DNA of 43,312 nt from Nocardia brasiliensis IFM 10847. Its GTDB lineage: Bacteria; Actinomycetota; Actinomycetes; Mycobacteriales; Mycobacteriaceae. The first letter of the stretch is position 1, and each line of letters begins with the position of its first letter. Under the pieces are notes generated by a model that saw nothing but the letters and a program-made list of their open reading frames with translations, was not told the origin of the DNA and searched no databases. The position numbers and the translations under genes were made by a program. This document shows positions 42,343 through 43,312 of this stretch, piece after piece. Where the stretch lies: positions 1 to 43,312 of the forward strand of contig NZ_BAUA01000194.1 of NCBI RefSeq assembly GCF_000710915.1, in the 5' to 3' direction.

Positions 42343-43167
42343 CAGCACGAGCACGCCGACGGCCCCGAGCCCGAGGTGCACGCCGAGGGCGGGCCCGAAC
42401 TCGGCCACGATCAGTTCCCGGATCCCAGGCACCATGTCGCGAAGCTGCGTGGCGACGGTCTGTGCGGCCTCTTCGGCCCCGAGGTGCTGGACGGCGACCG
42501 CGGCACCGTCCTCCCCTGCCGCATCCACCGCTGCCGCAACGAGTTTCGCGAACGCCTTGGATCGGGTACGCACCTTCTCGCGCAGTTCGAGACGCCCTTC
42601 GACGATTTGCAGCAGCGGTTTGGTGACCAGCTCGCTGCCGAAGAACGCGGCGGCCGAGCTGAGCCTGCCGCCGCGGCGCAGCTGTTCGGTCCGATTGACC
42701 AGGATGAACGTGCGGGCGCGGCTCGATGCGGCGACCGCGGTGTCGTAGACGATGTCCAGCACGGCGCCCGAGCGGGCGCGTCGGGCCGCCGCGAGCACGG
42801 GCAGCCCCGTGGCGAGTCCCGCGCCGAGCGAGTCGACGAGCCGCACGCGATGGGCGGCGTCCATATCCCGCACCGCCTGCCTGCCCGCCTCCCAGGTACC
42901 GGAGAGCTGACGCGAAATATGCACCGCGACAACGCCGTCGCCACCGCTGCGCGCCCAGGCCCGCTCGTACACGGCGCGCAGTTCACCGGGTGAGGCGGCC
43001 GAGGTAGTCACCGTGTCGGCGGTGTAGTCGATCTCGATCGGGTCGATACCCTCGCGGATGGCGCGGTCACCGATCAGGACATGCAGTGGGACGACCTCGA
43101 TCTCGAGCTCATCGACGAATTCGGCAGGAAGGCTGGCCGACGAATCTGTCACGACCACGACGGCCAC
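42325..43167 (-). CDS. DegV family fatty-acid-binding protein
   Basis: A 280-residue protein with the DegV start VVVVTDSSASLPAEFVDELE, the central TSAASPGELRAVYERAW, HISRQLSGTWEAGRQA, and the late stretch REKVRTRSKAFAKLV. DegV/FakB proteins bind a fatty acid and present it to a kinase or other lipid enzyme. Starts at GTG 43167, three bases after the stop of the octT-like gene, whose 3' end supplies AGGAGG as ribosome binding site. The M. tuberculosis counterpart is Rv2417c. The link with an acyltransferase upstream is consistent with a lipid-handling role. Confidence 0.93.
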   Translation of the reverse strand: MAVVVVTDSSASLPAEFVDELEIEVVPLHVLIGDRAIREGIDPIEIDYTADTVTTSAASPGELRAVYERAWARSGGDGVVAVHISRQLSGTWEAGRQAVRDMDAAHRVRLVDSLGAGLATGLPVLAAARRARSGAVLDIVYDTAVAASSRARTFILVNRTEQLRRGGRLSSAAAFFGSELVTKPLLQIVEGRLELREKVRTRSKAFAKLVAAAVDAAGEDGAAVAVQHLGAEEAAQTVATQLRDMVPGIRELIVAEFGPALGVHLGLGAVGVLVLPGGCA

Positions 43168-43170
43168 GGA

Positions 43171-43312
43171 CTACCGAACCTCCTGCAGAGCCTTCACCAT
43201 CGCGTTGGCCACGGCCTCGTGTCCGGCCCAGCCCCAGTGGATACCGTCCGGGTTCGCGTCACCGGAGAAGATGTTCTCGCGCACGGCTTCGGCGAGGTCG
43301 ACCAGCGGCACG
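43171..43312 (-). CDS. octT: SGNH-family acyltransferase, 3' end only (OctT-like)
   Basis: The last 46 residues of a gene that runs off the right edge. PLVDLAEAVRENIFSGDANP is followed by DGIHWGWAGHEAVANAMV, which holds the Asp-x-x-His catalytic pair of SGNH/GDSL hydrolases. By gene order it corresponds to Rv2418c, which I recall as the octanoyltransferase acting on diglucosylglycerate in methylglucose lipopolysaccharide synthesis. The oxyanion and nucleophile motifs lie outside the window. It is coupled to degV, three bases apart. Confidence 0.75.
   Translation of the reverse strand, partial: VPLVDLAEAVRENIFSGDANPDGIHWGWAGHEAVANAMVKALQEVR

Overview
The window is a 43.3-kb, high-GC chromosomal segment from a mycolic-acid actinobacterium, most likely Nocardia or a close relative. 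From memory, the gene order from about 6.1 kb to the right end follows the Mycobacterium tuberculosis block Rv2397c-Rv2418c: cysA-cysW-cysT-subI, GH15 trehalase, lepA, a PemK-like gene, transglutaminase/alpha-E/ATP-grasp, rpsT, holA, comEC, comEA, degV, octT. GTG and TTG starts, ATGA overlaps and hairpin terminators without long T tracts all fit such a genome. No rRNA, tRNA or CRISPR array was seen.

Left part (1-6 kb): an SDR oxidoreductase; then, on the minus strand, a membrane-anchored Hsp70-like ATPase with its own terminator, followed by a two-gene unit of an AurF-type diiron oxygenase and a ferredoxin/FAD reductase of the FprB type. The second unit has a recognisable promoter with an overlapping inverted repeat.

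Sulfur and envelope block (6-21 kb): a sulfate ABC importer operon (subI-cysT-cysW-cysA, minus strand) preceded by what looks like a leaderless cysteine-containing leader peptide. An M48 metallopeptidase, two coupled small membrane proteins, a GH15 trehalase-like enzyme, and a two-gene envelope unit (Pro/Thr/Gly-rich protein plus dynamin-like GTPase, reminiscent of iniB/iniC) follow. Then come a small secreted protein with a PrrA/PrrB-like two-component system, and a Uma2 nuclease-fold protein.

Island (about 23.6-26.04 kb): between lepA and the PemK-like gene lies a lower-GC insert. It holds a frameshifted tyrosine integrase, a tiny transcription-unit-like element with a very strong hairpin, a small membrane protein that may be truncated, and a remnant of an IS5-type transposase.

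Right part (26-43.3 kb): aquaporin; the conserved transglutaminase/alpha-E/circularly permuted ATP-grasp operon, probably a peptide-forming system of unknown product; rpsT with a textbook terminator; a divergent XRE-regulator/aldo-keto reductase pair; an LCP cell-wall ligase; holA; the DNA-uptake pair comEC/comEA, both with unusual insertions; a DUF5984-like protein; DegV; and the cut 3' end of an octT-like SGNH acyltransferase.

All functional names rest on motifs read by eye and remembered family knowledge; no search was run.
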